A stretch of DNA of 64,000 nt from Imbricaverruca yamaguchii (GCA_034440575.1 JAOTOL010000439.1:1-64000), one strand, 5' to 3'. Shown: positions 22,455-36,800, counted from the stretch's first letter. Program-made: numbers and translations. The notes: a model not told the origin generated them from the sequence alone.

Positions 22455-22698
22455 AATTACACATGTGGAACCTGTGACATGTCGTTTATTGTTAAGGCAT
22501 ACTTAGTTAAACACATGCGAACCCACACTGGAGATATACCGTATAAATGTTAAATATGTGAAAGGTCGTTTACTGCCAAGAGGAACTTAGTTATGCACAT
22601 GAGAGTCCACGCTGGAGAGTGACCTTACACCTGCGAGACATGTGGCAGGTCGTTTATTGCCAAAATGAATCGGAATCGCCACTTGACTATACACACCT
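22455..22698 (+). pseudogene. Relic fingers beyond the stop of gene 2
   Basis: In the same frame after the TAG three more finger units follow ([17 protein letters not shown], then one whose second cysteine codon is followed by TAA near 22550, then CETCGRSFIAKMNRNRH preceded by TGA). In locus 1 the first two of these units are still open. Gene 2 has thus lost its C-terminal fingers by nonsense mutation. Confidence 0.7.
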
Positions 22699-23038
22699 AG
22701 CGTTGACTATGCATGTGCGTGTTGTCTAGGGATGTTGTATGAATCCAATAGTGGTTATCCCCGGCGTTTGGAAGTCTGCTGATGTGTGGGTGGAGCTGGC
22801 TGTCACCATCGTTTGTACTGTTGCAATAAAGGTAATTTCGCCGCCCTGGTCTGAGACATTGTGTGGGAAGTGCACACCAAGTGGTAGCGGACACTGACGC
22901 GCAAAGTGCAACATTGCTGAGTATATTTAGCTTCAAGTGTGAACTTCCAATTGAAGTCATCCCTGCGGAGGAAGTTATTTGTTAAAGTAACAACAGCATG
23001 GTGAAAATAACAGCAACCCCAGATCCCATGTATTGAAT
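22699..23038 (+). repeat. Shared 3' flank of the zinc-finger genes, copy 2
   Basis: Matches 2860-3140 behind locus 1 (ttggaagtctg, tctgagacattgtg, gaagtcatccctgcgg). An aataaa word lies in gttgcaataaagg near 22822. The match resumes with the locus 1 flank up to gtacgtacgata at 23039-23050, the target site of the next LINE. Confidence 0.6.
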
Positions 23039-24911
23039 GTACGTACGATATATGATGATTATTGGGGTTTTAGGGTGCGTCAACCCCATTGGGTTATATC
23101 GCACCCATAACAAGGCTGCCTAAGCGTGTGTCAGACTGTCACATAAGTATACAACTCATTGATGGCCATTAAGGCGCTTGATATAAGATCTGGGGAACAA
23201 ATTGAGTTAGGCAGGTGCATAAATTACGTGAGATCCTATCTCAGCAAGGAAGCACAAAACTGCTCTATTATGTATCAATCGGGAATCATTTCCCAACAAG
23301 TCCTTCAACTTCAGAGCATTCGCAACACATCCAAAGTGTGGCCTACGTTCTTCTGCGTATGCTGGGCACGCCACCAGCACATGGTGCACAGTCAGAGCGA
23401 CATTACGCCTAACACATTTCGGCCTGTTGTCCCCGCACGATACATCCCTATGTGTTGCAAGAGTGTGACCAGTTCTGAGACGACGGATGGCTACCTCGAC
23501 CCTTCTAGTCTTGCTGAAGGAGGAGGGTCACGGAGCCAAGTATCGTTCGATTTGTTTTAATTTGTTCAACTCCACTTGGTCCCATCTGCCCTGCCACCGC
23601 CTGAGAATAAACGATGATATAACTGGGTAGTAGTCACTGGCAGGAAGTGGCAGAACGCGACTCCCTGGTGCTTGTGCTGCACGCCTGGCAGTTCGGTCGG
23701 CCAGCTCGTTGCCACGGACTACAACATGTGCTGGAATCCAGCACAGTATTACATACTGTCCCATGCCATGCAGCGAAGTAAGGTGCAATAAAATGTCTCG
23801 TACCATGACATGTTACTGGTTAAAACCGCGAACGCCACAAGATTGCTCAGAGAATCAGTCAAAATAACTTATAATATTTCGTCGTCAACCTCAATGTATG
23901 CAAGGATTTTGCTGATCCTTGCATACATAACTCTGCAGTGAAGACCGTGGCGTGTGGCGGCAGGGTGAAAGATCTTGTGGTGGATCCTCTTACGAAAGCA
24001 CTACCCACGACGGTGTCAGTCTTTGAGCCATCTGTGTAAGTGACGGTGTAACCATAATATGTTGAAGAAATGTGTTCGAGTGTACGTGATAGTAGCTCTT
24101 CTTTTGTCATGTCTTGCTTTCTCTCTGCAGAGAGGGCGATGTCGATGAAGGGGGAGACCAGTTCCCACGAGGGAGTAGTTATTTGCTCATACTGTCTAAT
24201 TCCTTGCATTCGAAGTCTCATTTGTATCAGGAGCGTCATCATTCTAACACAGTAAGGCCTTCCTCTCTTAACAAGATCAAGAAGGACCGCATACATTTCA
24301 CGGGAGAACACCGCTGAATATATTGGGTGTGTCGGGAATTGTATTTTGCAGCCATATCGGAGACCGAGCATTTCATGCCTCATGGACGATGGTGGTTCGT
24401 GCGCATCCGCCAGTACGCTGACCGTCGGGGATGTGCGAAATGCTCCAGTAATTATTCTCATCGCAGCGTGGTGCACCGGGTATAACATTCGCTTAGTGGT
24501 CTCACACGCTCCGTCGTAAATAAAACATGCAAAGTCGAGCTTAGAACGAATGAGATTGCAGTACAGCAGGTGCAGAGTCGTTCTGTCGGCTCCATATGAC
24601 ATACGGAAGACTCACTTCAATATTGCCATTGCTTTGGAACACCTGTCACAGAGAGTTTGTATATGATCTGTATCTGTATGATCTGTATCTGTATGAATCT
24701 GTATGAAAGGCGGTGATCAAACTGCACTCCCAAGAAAACGCGCCATTTGTACTGTCGTCACGTCTTGTCCGTACAACTTAGTTAGAGTTATGTCCGAACC
24801 TTGGCGTCGGCAGACATTAATTACTGCTGCGTTTGCTATGCTAAACCCAAGACCATTCTGATGTACCCTCTTTTCGAGTCGAGGAATTGTAAGTCGTAGC
24901 AGTCGTTCCAC

Positions 24912-24958
24912 GATTTATTGATTATTTGGACTTAAGGGCGCAGGTTATTTTGCGCCCC
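24912..24958 (-). mobile_element. 47-bp LINE 3'-end insertion
   Basis: A 47-bp piece interrupts the LINE-4 RT frame. It is flanked by agtcgttccac on both sides (24901-24911 and 24959-24969). On the minus strand it reads ggggcgcaaaataacctg then gcgcccttaagtccaaataa, matching the 3' terminus of LINE-B. Removing it restores a continuous LINE-4 reading (TPLVERLLRL). Confidence 0.85.
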
Positions 24959-25254
24959 AGTCGTTCCACAAGAGGGGTTGACGAGCTGCAAGACTAGATC
25001 GCAAAATTCTCAGCGAAGAGAGATCTTCACGATTGCCACGGTATCACGATTGCCTTTCGCCAAGCTGGTGGGAAATATCCAAAAGTGTGTTGTAGATGGC
25101 GAGTAAAGCGTGCTTCGCATGCGTTGGAGAATGCTTCAGCATTTTGTTCTGCAGGCCATCTGGTCCCTCACAAACACATTTAAAATCGCTGATCACAGAG
25201 GTAAGTTCTGCATGTGTAAACCGTAAATTCTAACAAGTTGTTCTGATGTGGTAA

Positions 25255-25876
<622 letters not shown>

Positions 25877-26812
25877 AATACGGGCGAGGTACTGGAAAAC
25901 TATTGGATCAGTGTGTTTACTACGCCTTGCGATAACGTCAGCAATATGACTAGCTACTCGCCTGGATCAGCTATGATGTGACCTCCAATATTGACACCGG
26001 GAGTGGAATTAATGAGAATTTCCAGAAATCCTCTTACTAAGAGCCCATACTTCGGACGTCGGTGTAGTTCGGCGCAACTGCCCTATGTATGATTTCCATG
26101 ACATACGCTTCGCCAAACGAATGGTACGCCGAGCCAATGCCTTGGCTCTTCTGGATGCTATAAGGTTTTCCGTTGTGCTATCACGATCGAACGCCCTGAA
26201 GGCGCATCTTCGAGCTCGAATTGCTTGGTATTCGAATTGCTCGAATTGCTCGAATTGGAGGTCCTTGGTATGGAAGCTATGGCCGGGTCAATTATAATTG
26301 AAGTCAATGTCTCAATTGTTAATGACGGATCTGGGTCTGTAGGCAGTCTGGCCTCCACCCCTGATTATAACTCATCCCACGTAACGTGGAAATTCCACCG
26401 CTGGACGCCCACCGAGTACCGCGCCATCGCGGTAACACAGCCAAACCGGGAAATGATCACTGCCCAGCGGGTCGTCGGACACCGAGCACGTGAAACGCTG
26501 GACCAGTTGTGGGCTCACTATACTCAAGTCAAGAGCTGATGTTTGTCCAGACGGAAGCGTAAAATGCGTCGGTGTTCCAGTATTTAAAATACATAGCGAC
26601 TCATCGAGTAGAAAACGTTCTAAAACTCGTCCTCGTATGGTCGTATCAGCACAGCCACAGAGCGTGTGGTGTGCGTTGAAATCGAACTACACGAGTCCCC
26701 AGAAGCACCTCCTTGTGGGGGCGGCTTTGCTACCCCGAGGGAGCACCAATTCCCTGACCAGCAGAGTACCGTGGCTGATATCACTGCAAGGGGGGGAGGG
26801 GTACGTACGATA

Positions 26813-26985
26813 GAAAGGTAGATCAAACAATCTGGCAAAAAATATTCAATTATGCACCACATGTATGATGTAGCGTGCCTGGCATCGAACATACACCAGC
26901 CAATCCAGACACAGCTAACATAACGACGCGGTGGCCGCCCGGTGAAGATCACCCACAGACTGCGCCATGCGTTGAGGAGCCCACC
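26813..26985. repeat. Continuation of the locus 1-like 3' flank
   Basis: gaaaggtagatcaaacaat, and agcgtgcctgg near 26872, match 3973-4050 behind locus 1. This is the far side of the target interrupted by LINE-4. Beyond about 26900 it runs into the minisatellite without further recognisable content. Confidence 0.6.
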
Positions 26986-28110
26986 ACATCACTACAGCCA
27001 CATCACTACAGCCGCATCACCACGACCACGTCACAGCCACATCACTACAGGTACATCACCACAGCTACATCACTGCAGCCACATCACTACAGCCACATCG
27101 CCACAGCCACATCACCAGAGCCACATCACTACAACCACATCACCACAGCTACATCACTGCAGCCACATCACTACAGCCGCATCCCTGCAGCCACATCACT
27201 ACAGCCGCATCACTACAGCCACAGCCACATCACTGCAACCACATCACTACAGCCACATCACCACAGCCACATCAATACAGCCACATCACCACTGCCACAT
27301 CACCACAGCCACATCAGCACAGCCACATAACTACAGCTACATCACCACAACCACATCACCACAGCCACATCACCACAGCCACATCACCACAGCCACATCA
27401 CTACAACCACATCACCACAGCCACATCATCACAGCCACATCACCACAGCCACATCACCACAGCCACATCACCACAGCCACATCACTACAACCACATCACC
27501 ACAGCCACATCATCACAGCCACATCACCACAACCACATCACCACAGCCACATCATCACAGCCACATCACCACAGCCACATTACCACAGCCACATCACTAC
27601 AGCCACATCATCACAGCCACATCACCACAGCCACATCACCACAGCCACATCACTACAACCACATCACCACAGCCACATCATCACAGCCACATCACCACAA
27701 CCACATCACCACAGCCACATCATCACAGCCACATCACCACAGCCACATCACCACAGCCACATCACTACAGCCACATCACCACAGCCACATCATCACAGCC
27801 ACATCACAACAGCCACATCACTACAGCCACATCACCACAGCCACATCACTACAGCCACATCACTACAGCCACATCACCACAGCCACATCACCACAGCCAC
27901 ATCATCACAGCCACATCATCACAGCCACATTACCACAGCCACATCATCACAGCCACATCACTACAGCCACATCACTACAGCCACATCACCACAGCCACAT
28001 CACCACAGCCACATCACCACAGCCACATCACCACAGCCACATCACCACAGCCACATCATCACAGCCACATCACCACAGCCACATTACCACAGCCACATCA
28101 CTACAGCCAC
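26986..28110. repeat. Minisatellite, 14-bp unit ccacatcaccacag, about 80 copies
   Basis: Nearly every unit is 14 bp, varying mainly at two sites (cacc/cact/catc and ccac/ctac/cacc). Because 14 is not a multiple of three, all three frames on the + strand read the same 14-residue His/Thr/Ser-rich cycle and stay open. The 403-codon frame across it (26942-28153) is therefore not evidence of a protein. Confidence 0.93.
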
Positions 28111-29340
28111 AGTCTTGGGTAACACCGCCACCCATGTTACCCAGGACAGGTAGTTAGTTTTTTTTCGGCACGAGCGACTTTTGTGTCCCATTGCGATATT
28201 CGCGTATCGCCGTCGGAAGTGTATATTTGTTTATTTTCATATGTTTCGAAAACTAGCGCGGAACACTTCCGTTGTTCGGCCGTTGCGTTGTTACAGGACA
28301 CGTTGCAGAGAATGGTCTGATAACTTGCATAGATTCGAATATAGAGACCGAATTTATAGAACAGTGTTCTACGATACATGGAGTCATGCAAGACGCAATA
28401 CTAAACATTCGTGGAAAGTATGGACGTCGCCAGGAGTTCCAAGCTCAAGGGAAAACCGTTAGCATTAGGATTATCACCGGGAAAAAAAACACGAAAAGTT
28501 TCCATACATAGAACAATATTCTTAGGTTGCAAGGGGAAATGGGTGCTGGCAGAGGTTGGACATGGTATATATTTTTGGCCCTGCAGTAATAATTGCACAG
28601 TTTGGCATGAAGTCTATGGTGATCAGCGGCGTACATAGGATTTGCGCCAGTGGGCGAAAGGATTTGATCGGGCCACCCACCCCATTAAAAAAAACTTCTC
28701 GGGTTCTGACAACGACGTGTTCAAATTGGCCATTTTACATCGTTTTCAATATAATAATTAGCGACCAACTTTATTGTCTCTTGGAGGGGGTACAATCTAC
28801 CATCGTCGTTTATGAGTCAACGGATTTCAAGCCTAACTTCTCCCATCTTTTTAATTAATTATGCTCCCAAATTGGCTGCCAAACCAAGGCCCTAGCTTCG
28901 TGCTCTATTCTTGAAACCATAGGCGTAGAAACTCATTGTAAGTTGGGGGGCAAAACAAGGGTCTGCTCACCAGTGTGAATCTAGGGTCCTTTGTGGGGGA
29001 GTGACTTATGGTGGTCTCCTAGTGTCCAGGGTGCGCAATTTTACGGGCATGTGGTCATGCTTGTCCATTTCCTTCCGGAGGATGTAAAGAAGATCCGGTG
29101 TTTAGCAGTTATATGTCATGTTTCATGTGGCTTTGTACTTTGGCAATGTCGAATTAAACCGTATGTTCTGTTCGTTTTTTTACACCAAGCGTGAACATGC
29201 CATTGCACCTGCAAAATGTATCAGCAGTTTGGGACTGGCCCGCTGGCTCCGGTTCAGCACTCGGACCCCAACAACATACACAACGACATAAAATAACCCA
29301 AACCAAGTTCTTACTATTTCTGGGAACACACGAATGGCTT
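28111..29340. other. Unassigned; contains inverted-repeat family X and a hAT-like end
   Basis: 28600-28900 matches 57470-57760 in inverted orientation (shared: gatcagcggcgtacat, aaaggatttgatcg, aattggc/gccaatt words). At 28620 the word cagcggcgtacataggattt resembles the CAG-GGCGTA ends of hAT elements. It points towards the hAT transposase remnant at 29354-31200, so it may be one end of that transposon. Nothing else is recognised. Confidence 0.45.
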
Positions 29341-29353
29341 TCGCATATCCAGA

Positions 29354-31200
29354 TTACTGTCTGCTTTGAACCTTGCCAAAGGTCTTCATTCTCTCTGAGT
29401 TTATCTCTACGAATATTGTCTTTATTCTATCCAGGTCCATTTCCTCCACCCTCTCTCTATACACACTCATCAGCGCCAGATGGTTCAGCCGTGGTTGTCC
29501 CATTGTGGACCTCAGATACGTCTTCAGGCGTCGCAGCATCGAGCATGACCTCTCGGTAGAGGCCACTGAGCGTTGCAGGCTCATGATGAGGGAGAGCACT
29601 TTCATGACCTCGCTGAACATCTGTTTGCTGTTCTCCTTCATCTCCGCCAGCTTAGCACATACCTCCTCTAGGCAGGTGGGAGAGCTCTTGAATGCTGCAC
29701 TCGTGACACTGAGCCGACACTTGAATTTATCAAGGTCGACGACTGGAGGTATTTGAAGGTATGGTGCCTGTAATTGGCCTCCAGACAGTGGTTCCAGGAC
29801 CGACAGCTTGCGATAAGCCGCCAGCTTCAGGTCCTTGGAATTGAAGCGGCTGTCTAGTCCGCTCAACACGAGATCCAGACCCTCCGGCGACGCTATAAGC
29901 ACGGCCTCAATAAGTGAAGCCGCCACAAACTCTTTTCCGACCTTTCCGTCATGTCGGATTCTGGCTGGCGTTCTACGTCGTCGCATTTCTGACACTGCCA
30001 ACTCCGGCTTCTCGGCTTCAGCTGCTGCCTGATCAGTTTCCCGTTGCATTCCTGCACCTCGTAGTTTTGTAGGCGGTCTTTGAGAAAGCCCACAGACTGC
30101 ATGGCTGACCACGTTGTGGTAGTTGCACTTTGCAGGGCCTTGACCACCGTCTCGCATGGCTCAAAGATGGCCGTTGTCAGGGCAAGCGCGACATAGGTCG
30201 GCGCCAGCTCCGCCTTTTGCGCCAGCCCTATGGCTCTGGCTCTGGCTTCGCCTTGTAGTGAGCTATCTTCCTCCAGGTCCTGGAGAACCTTCAGCATGTA
30301 GCCATACAGTTCCAACGTTCGCTTCATGGCCAAGGCCTGCACGCACCACCGCGTTGGCGCTATGGCCAACGGCTTCTTCGCCACCTCTCCTTCCTTGAAG
30401 ATGGACTTGTGAAGGTTGGTCCGCATTGCTGATTCGTTCACAGCATTTGCCACGCCCTGCACAAACTCCAGTGTGTCCGCCACCGTCAGCACACCTCTTC
30501 CTGCCTCCTGGAGCACCAAGTCCAGGGAGTTGTTGACACACAGCACGCATTCACAATGGGGGTTGAGGTCTTTAAGCCGACTTTGTACACCCTTATGAAC
30601 TCCGCTCATGTTCGCTGCAGTATCAAAGGAGAAGCCAGACAACTTCTGCATCGGGATGTCGAGTCAGGTGAGAATGCCCTTAATCACGAGGGTCAGCGTC
30701 TCGCCAGTGCTGCTAGCGACGTCATAAAAACCAATAATGGCGTTAGTCGACCTCATCTTGGCATCAAGATACTGGATAAAGAGGCTGAACTGCTCCATGC
30801 CGCATTTATCGGTGATCCCGTCAGCAATTAGTCCAATGAAGTCGGCACCTGGAAGCTCTTACATGATGTCCAGTAGGATCTGACGTCCAAACATTTCGAT
30901 TACCTCGTTTTGAATGATCGGGCACATCCAGTTGTTCCGTCCATTGAGAAAGACGGCCACGTCAGTGAGGTTGTCCGTCTTTGCCCTATGGGGCACCAGA
31001 TTGTACAGAGTCCCATCGCGATTTTCATCACCCCTGATTGGGAATCCCTGCTGTTCTAAATTCTGCGCTGAAGCAAAGAGTAACGATACGGCTTTCTGGG
31101 CGACTTTTTGGCTGGCAGTTTCCTGTAGGTTCAGGCTGTGCTCCACGCCATATGCTGACTTCAGGTGGGGTTTTATGATGGCGTGTCGGTGGCAGTCACT
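29354..31200 (-). pseudogene. hAT-superfamily transposase pseudogene (ZMYM1/DUF4371-like)
   Basis: Read on the minus strand from about 31200: FLNGRNNWMCPIIQNEVIEM and an adjacent IADGITDKCGMEQFSLF segment (30850-30760) are typical of the catalytic RNase-H-like core of this hAT group. DTAANMSGVHKGVQSRL (30615-30570) and CVNNSLDLVLQEA (30540-30500) follow. The C-terminus carries SVASTERSCSMLRRLKTYLR (29580-29520), the hAT dimerisation motif. Breaks are in-frame stops near 30855 and 30663 and a frame change around 29900-30050. The N-terminal zinc finger is missing or cut off at 31200 where another LINE starts. It would have cut and pasted its own element; it is now inactive. Confidence 0.82.
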
Positions 31201-31244
31201 TCTCTCTGATTTTTAATACCCATCCATAAACTAAACACAGATTC

Positions 31245-33880
31245 AATTTTTTGCACTTCCTATCGCCCTATTGCCCTCACTAGCTGCTTCCACAAACTAT
31301 TCAAACGTCTTGTCAAGAAACGCCTCCTTTATATCATTCAAAAACAAAACGTAATCTCTCCTGTTCAATCAGGTTTCCTCCCCAATCGCTCATGTCTACA
31401 CAACCTCACTTACCTCATCACCAACATCCAGGAAGCGGCGGCCAGGAAACTTTCCACGACCGCCGTCTTCCTGTATCTAAAGCAAGCCTATGACACCATC
31501 AACATAACAGCACTACTAAAACACTTCCACAACATCGACATACAACGCAGATTGATGCACTACCTACATTTCTACCTACTCAACAGATCTTTTCAAGTAA
31601 AAATTGATCCCACACCTCAGACACCAAATTCCACACCACCGGTTTAATGCAAGGCTCAGTTCTCAGTCCACCACTCTGCACTTTAGCTCTAAATTCCGCC
31701 ATCACCGACAACGTTTCGACCAAAATTGCAGTCTACGCCGACGACATAGTATTATGGACATCAACAGAAGCACCAGCACACGCACCAGCAGTACTACAAC
31801 ACGCAATAACAAATCCACATCAAACTTGCCACACTAAACCTTCATATAGCACCACCCAAATCCAAATGCATGATTTTCTGCTACAACAGAGACACAAACC
31901 TACAACCCCTAAAAATAATCAACTCACCCATTCCCTTTGTCACCACAACAAAATTTCTAGGTATCACATTAGACCAACGACTAAGTTTTCGGCCACACCT
32001 CCTAAACACGCAAAAACGCGCCTAAAAAAGAATCAACATATTACGAGCACTTTCTGGCACACACTGCCAGAAACACACTTCTGACCCTTTACAAATCATT
32101 CATTCGGCCAATTATGGAATACGGTCCCCACTCTTCAAAAACGCAGCTAAATCAATCCTCAAGATTCTAGATTCTATTCAACGACAATGTCTACAAATAG
32201 TCACAGGAGCTTACAACACCTCACCTTGTCACGTTCTTCACATATACAACCACACCCCAGAACTACAGCACAGACGAACAGAAGCACTACTTAGGTACCA
32301 CTACAAGACACAACTCAGGAAACAACACCCATGCTGTAACTCCGTACCACACGCATACACCAACTCATGAATACAACACGACTAAAGACTACAATAGGCT
32401 GCCGCACACAGACACGCCAGCACAATAGATATAACACTACCAACGACAACACCGCCCCCACGACCCATCGCATGTTGGAAACAGCCGACACCCAACATAC
32501 ACTTCCTCATTGATAAACCGGAAAACACATACACACACGCAGAAATACAACAACTATTCCTACAATTCACAGCACAGTACGCTAACTACAACATCATATA
32601 TACAGACGGCTCCAAATCACATACACAGCAGACGGGCACAGCGGCGGTGCTGTACCCCAACGCAGCACCGCCGCGGGTCATCCTACGTGCCCGTCTGCAC
32701 GACACAGCATCTACATACACAGTATAATTATTCGCAATCTTTTCGGCATACTGTACCATATACAACACCAAAATTGAACATAACATCATAGGCACAGACG
32801 CAAAATCAGCATTACAGAGCATAACAACCCACACCAAATACAAACGCACCCTCATACCTAAAATACTACACATACACAAACAACTCACTATACCACAACG
32901 ACCAACACTTCTCTGAATCCCAAGTCACAAACATACACGGCAACGAACACACAGACACAGAAGCAAACATAGCCACAACACTACAACAAATCACACAATG
33001 TCCCTACTCACAATCTGACTACTACCCCACAATACGACAGGCCATCAACAAGCACATACAACAAGCATTGGATACAGTAACAACACAGCTACACGAAACA
33101 CACACCAAACACGAATACTGGCACTCCATCAACCAAAACACCAGACTCCAGAACGGACACTAACACGACTACGCGTAGGACACACAGCACTCACACACTC
33201 ATACCTCCTACGCAATCAACCACGACCACAATGCATTACCTGCCGCCACACACTCACAGTCAAACACATGCTCATATACTGCAACAAATACAACAACCAA
33301 AGACAAAATATCATAAACTACACCACAACGAACACCATCACACTGAACTGCAACACGCCCCTCAACGACATCCATCCAACGTTACACGAACATCTCTTCC
33401 ACTTTCTCAAGACTACACGCATTATGGAACAACTGTGAAAAAAATGAAAATAGGATAAAAAGAAGAAGAAAAAAAGATGTGCTAAAAACGAAGGGGAAAA
33501 TGAACAAAATCAGGAGAGCGAAAAAAAGTAAAAGATACGTTACAAAAGAAAAGACAAAAAATCAACACAACACAAAAAAAAAAATATGTTCTTGCAATGC
33601 TTACTTCTGGCGATTACCCGACCCCCCCCCCCACTACACCACATACCCAAATGTGGTACCGACCGGACTAACCCTCTTTCTCGACTTCATCATCTCCGGC
33701 TCTAAAACAAGTCTGCTGCACCAGCTCTACATCTTCAATTGATCCGGACTACCTCAACTCTACTCTTCAAGACCATCTCAACGCTACTTCACCACTGCTC
33801 GACGACTCTACTAAACCTCCACCTCGGATTCATTCTCATACCCTTCGCTAGGGGTAGGAGAATGAATCCGATGAATACTG
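31245..33880 (+). mobile_element. LINE-5: RNase H-bearing LINE, A/C-rich, 3' part
   Basis: The RT opens near 31255 with TSYRPIALTSCFHKLFKRL and has YADDIVLW at 31734. A frameshift lies near 31620. The RT thumb (31960-32300), RNase H (YTDGSKSH near 32600; TDAKSALQS near 32795) and the terminal RLRVGHTALTHSYLL...CRHTLTVKHMLIYC domain (33160-33290) follow. The + strand is strongly depleted in G and T. After an A-rich zone (33430-33590) the 3' UTR continues to about 33820. Multiple frameshifts make it inactive. The 3' UTR of a sister copy is at 63360-64000 on the minus strand. Confidence 0.8.
33824..33871. repeat. 14-bp-arm hairpin at the LINE-5/CR1 junction
   Basis: tcggattcattctc at 33824-33837 and its exact inverse complement at 33858-33871, with a partly pairing accc/gggg core between. 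It lies exactly where LINE-5 ends and the CR1-like element begins. Confidence 0.85.
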
Positions 33881-33884
33881 CACT

Positions 33885-36800
33885 TCTCTGAGAAGGGGGT
33901 CCATGTGTTAGGCAAAGTGTACGAGCATGTCCTTCAGGGAAACTAGGAAATGGGGTGGGGAGGGATGAAATTGCATTGCCAACTCAGAAATATTCCAATA
34001 GTGTCAGCCAAGGCAATAGAATCTGAGTCTGCAAATAGGGACAGTAGCAGTTCAAGGGGACAGAGTGATAGTTCATCTAGTGATAAAAGAACTTCCCAGT
34101 GTGAAAAAGCCAAAGGTGGTTATGGAGCATTTGTTAAGTGTATGATGTTTAATGCTCAGAGTATCCGTTCCAAATTTGATGAGTTCAAGTGTTATGTTGC
34201 TGAGGAGGAACCAGATTTTGTTTGCATTACGGAGGCATGGGTCAGTGAAGGCTATTTTGGAGATAACTTACAGGACTATGAGATCCAGGGATACAATATG
34301 TTTTCGTGCAATAGGGGTCCAGCAATGAAAGGGGTGGTGTAATACTCTATATGAATAGCTTATTCAGTTCTCAAAAAGTAGCAGGTGGGGATAAAAATGT
34401 GTCTGTGGAGTCCATTTGGCTTGATGTCACTGTGGGAAAAGGCAACAGCAATACTCTTAGGATAGGAGCTTTCTACCGATCAGGAACCCTGCCACATTCT
34501 CAGCAACTGGAGCTTGACAAGGTGATTTGTGAGGAAATCAGTAGAAACTTTAAGAGAAAGTGCCTTATTCTTGGTGACTTTAATCTAAAAGGTTATGAAA
34601 ATGCTGGTGTTGGCTCCCCATCATGCAAAATGTTTAGGAAATGCCTTGAAGAGGACCTGTTCTTACACCAGTTTGTATCGGAACCTACCAGGCATGGTTC
34701 ATTCTTGGACCTTGTGTTCTCGATTTAAGTGACTTGGTTCAAGACTTGACTGTAGGCGAAACTCTGGGAAGAAGTGACCATAACATAGTTAGATTCAAGG
34801 CACATGTAGGGGAAATTATCAAGGATAATTTGGTAAAGGTTCCAAATTTCAACAGAGCAGACTTTGACTGCATGAGAGCGGCTTTAAGTGCCATCAGATG
34901 GGAAGAAGAATTCTCCAATTTAAATGCCTGTGAAATGTGGGAAAAGTTCAAATCTTACTTGAAGGAAATTCAGATTAGACATGTCCCCCAAAAGCAAAGA
35001 CGCAAAAGAAAGGTAGGAAAGCCAGCATAGCTTACACCAGACTTGATAAAAGCAATTAAGGCTAAGAAAACTTTATTTAGAGTCTTTAAAGAAGCCTCAA
35101 ATGTCGTTAATCTAAAGGCGTATCGAAAAGCTAGAGACACTGTGAAGCAGAAAACCAGAGCAGCAAATCGAGCAAAAGAACTGGATTTAGCTAGAAACTG
35201 TAATGGGGACAGCAAAAAGTTATTTAGTTTCTACAAGCTGAGTAAAGTTTCTAGCACAATTGGTTCACTGGAAGTAAACGGGACTACATTGGGTGAGGAT
35301 AGTGAGATGGTTGAGGAGCTGAACAAGCAGTTTAAATCAGTGTTTACATTGGAAGATATGACCAATCTGCCGACCGTACACCATAGTTCAGTGACATGGG
35401 ATCTGACAAATGATGTTGATTTCATTGATAGTGATGTTGCTTACAATCATATCAGGAAAATAAAGCCAAACAAGGCAGCAGGACCTGATGATGTTTATGC
35501 TAGGGTGTTGCGGGAAACTAAAAAGGAACTTGCATTTCCACTTAGTGTAATATTTTGAAGATCAGTTTCACAAAATGAAATTCCAACCGATTGGAAAAGG
35601 GCAAATGTAGTTCCTATTTTCAAGAAAGGAGAAAGAGGGAAAGTTAAAAACCATAGGCCAGTAAGTCTCACATACCTAGTCTGCAAGGTACTCGAATCAA
35701 TTATCAAGGATAGAATAGTTAGTTATCTGGAAGGTAGCAGATTGATACAAGATACTCAACATGGGTTTAGAAAAGGACGATCGTGTCTCACAAACTTCTT
35801 GGACTTTTTAACTTCGCCACAGAACAATTTGATCAGGGAAATCAGGTTGATGAGCATGTCTTGACTTTAGTAAGGCCTTTGACAAGGTACCCCAGCTTCA
35901 TGGTACAGCTTCAGTCCCATGGTATTGCAGGTAGCATCTTAAAATGGATAGAGTTGTGGCTTTCAGATAGACAGCAAAGAGTGATGCTAAATGGTACAAA
36001 GTCATCATGGTAAAATGTTCTTAGTGGAGTCCCCCAGGGGTCAGTACTGGGGCCACTACTGTTCATTATACTTGTAAATAACATTGAAAGTGGCCTACGC
36101 AGTAAAGGTTTGAAATTTGCGGATGATTTGAAGGTCTTTAGGGCAATAACAGGTCAAGATGAGCATATCTCGCTGCAAAAAGACTTAGACGAACTTGTGA
36201 AGTGGTCCGAAGAATGGCAAATTATATTTAATTTTGATAAGTGCAAAATCATGCATGTAGGTAAGCAGCATATGAAGGCTCCATACTTGATGAGTGGGCA
36301 AGTGCTGTCAGTGACTCAACAGGAGAAGGATTTAGGTGTTATTATAAACACAAAACGGGGGGCATCAGAACAGACCAAGGAAGCCAGGAAGAAGGCACTG
36401 AGAATGCTCGGGGCAATAAATAGGAATGTGTCATACAGAAGTGAGGAAGTGATCAGGAAGCTTTACTGTGCATACGTCAGGCCACATTTGGAATACTGCA
36501 TCCAAGCTTGGTCTACTAGCTATGGAAAAGATTGTTGGCTTTTAGAGAGAGAGTACAAAAGAGGGCTACACAAATGGTTAATGGTATAAGAAGCTGGCAT
36601 ATTAGGAAAGATTGAAGAAATATAATATGTTTTCACTTAGATATAGTAGGCTGAGAGGAGATCTCATTAAGGTCTTTAAGTTTGTCCATGGTCAGGAGAG
36701 GGGATATCTTGGGGAAATGTTTGAATTTAACAGAAATGATGCACTTAGAAGTCATCAATTCAAAATCAATGTTAACCACAGCAGAACAAGGTTAAGACAG

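Noticed and set aside
26986..28110. CRISPR array
   Set aside because: Units are head-to-tail without spacers, and the window is eukaryotic.
26942..28153. 403-codon open frame, His/Thr-rich
   Set aside because: It is the translation of a 14-bp minisatellite that has no stops in any + frame; no start context, splice sites or homologue.
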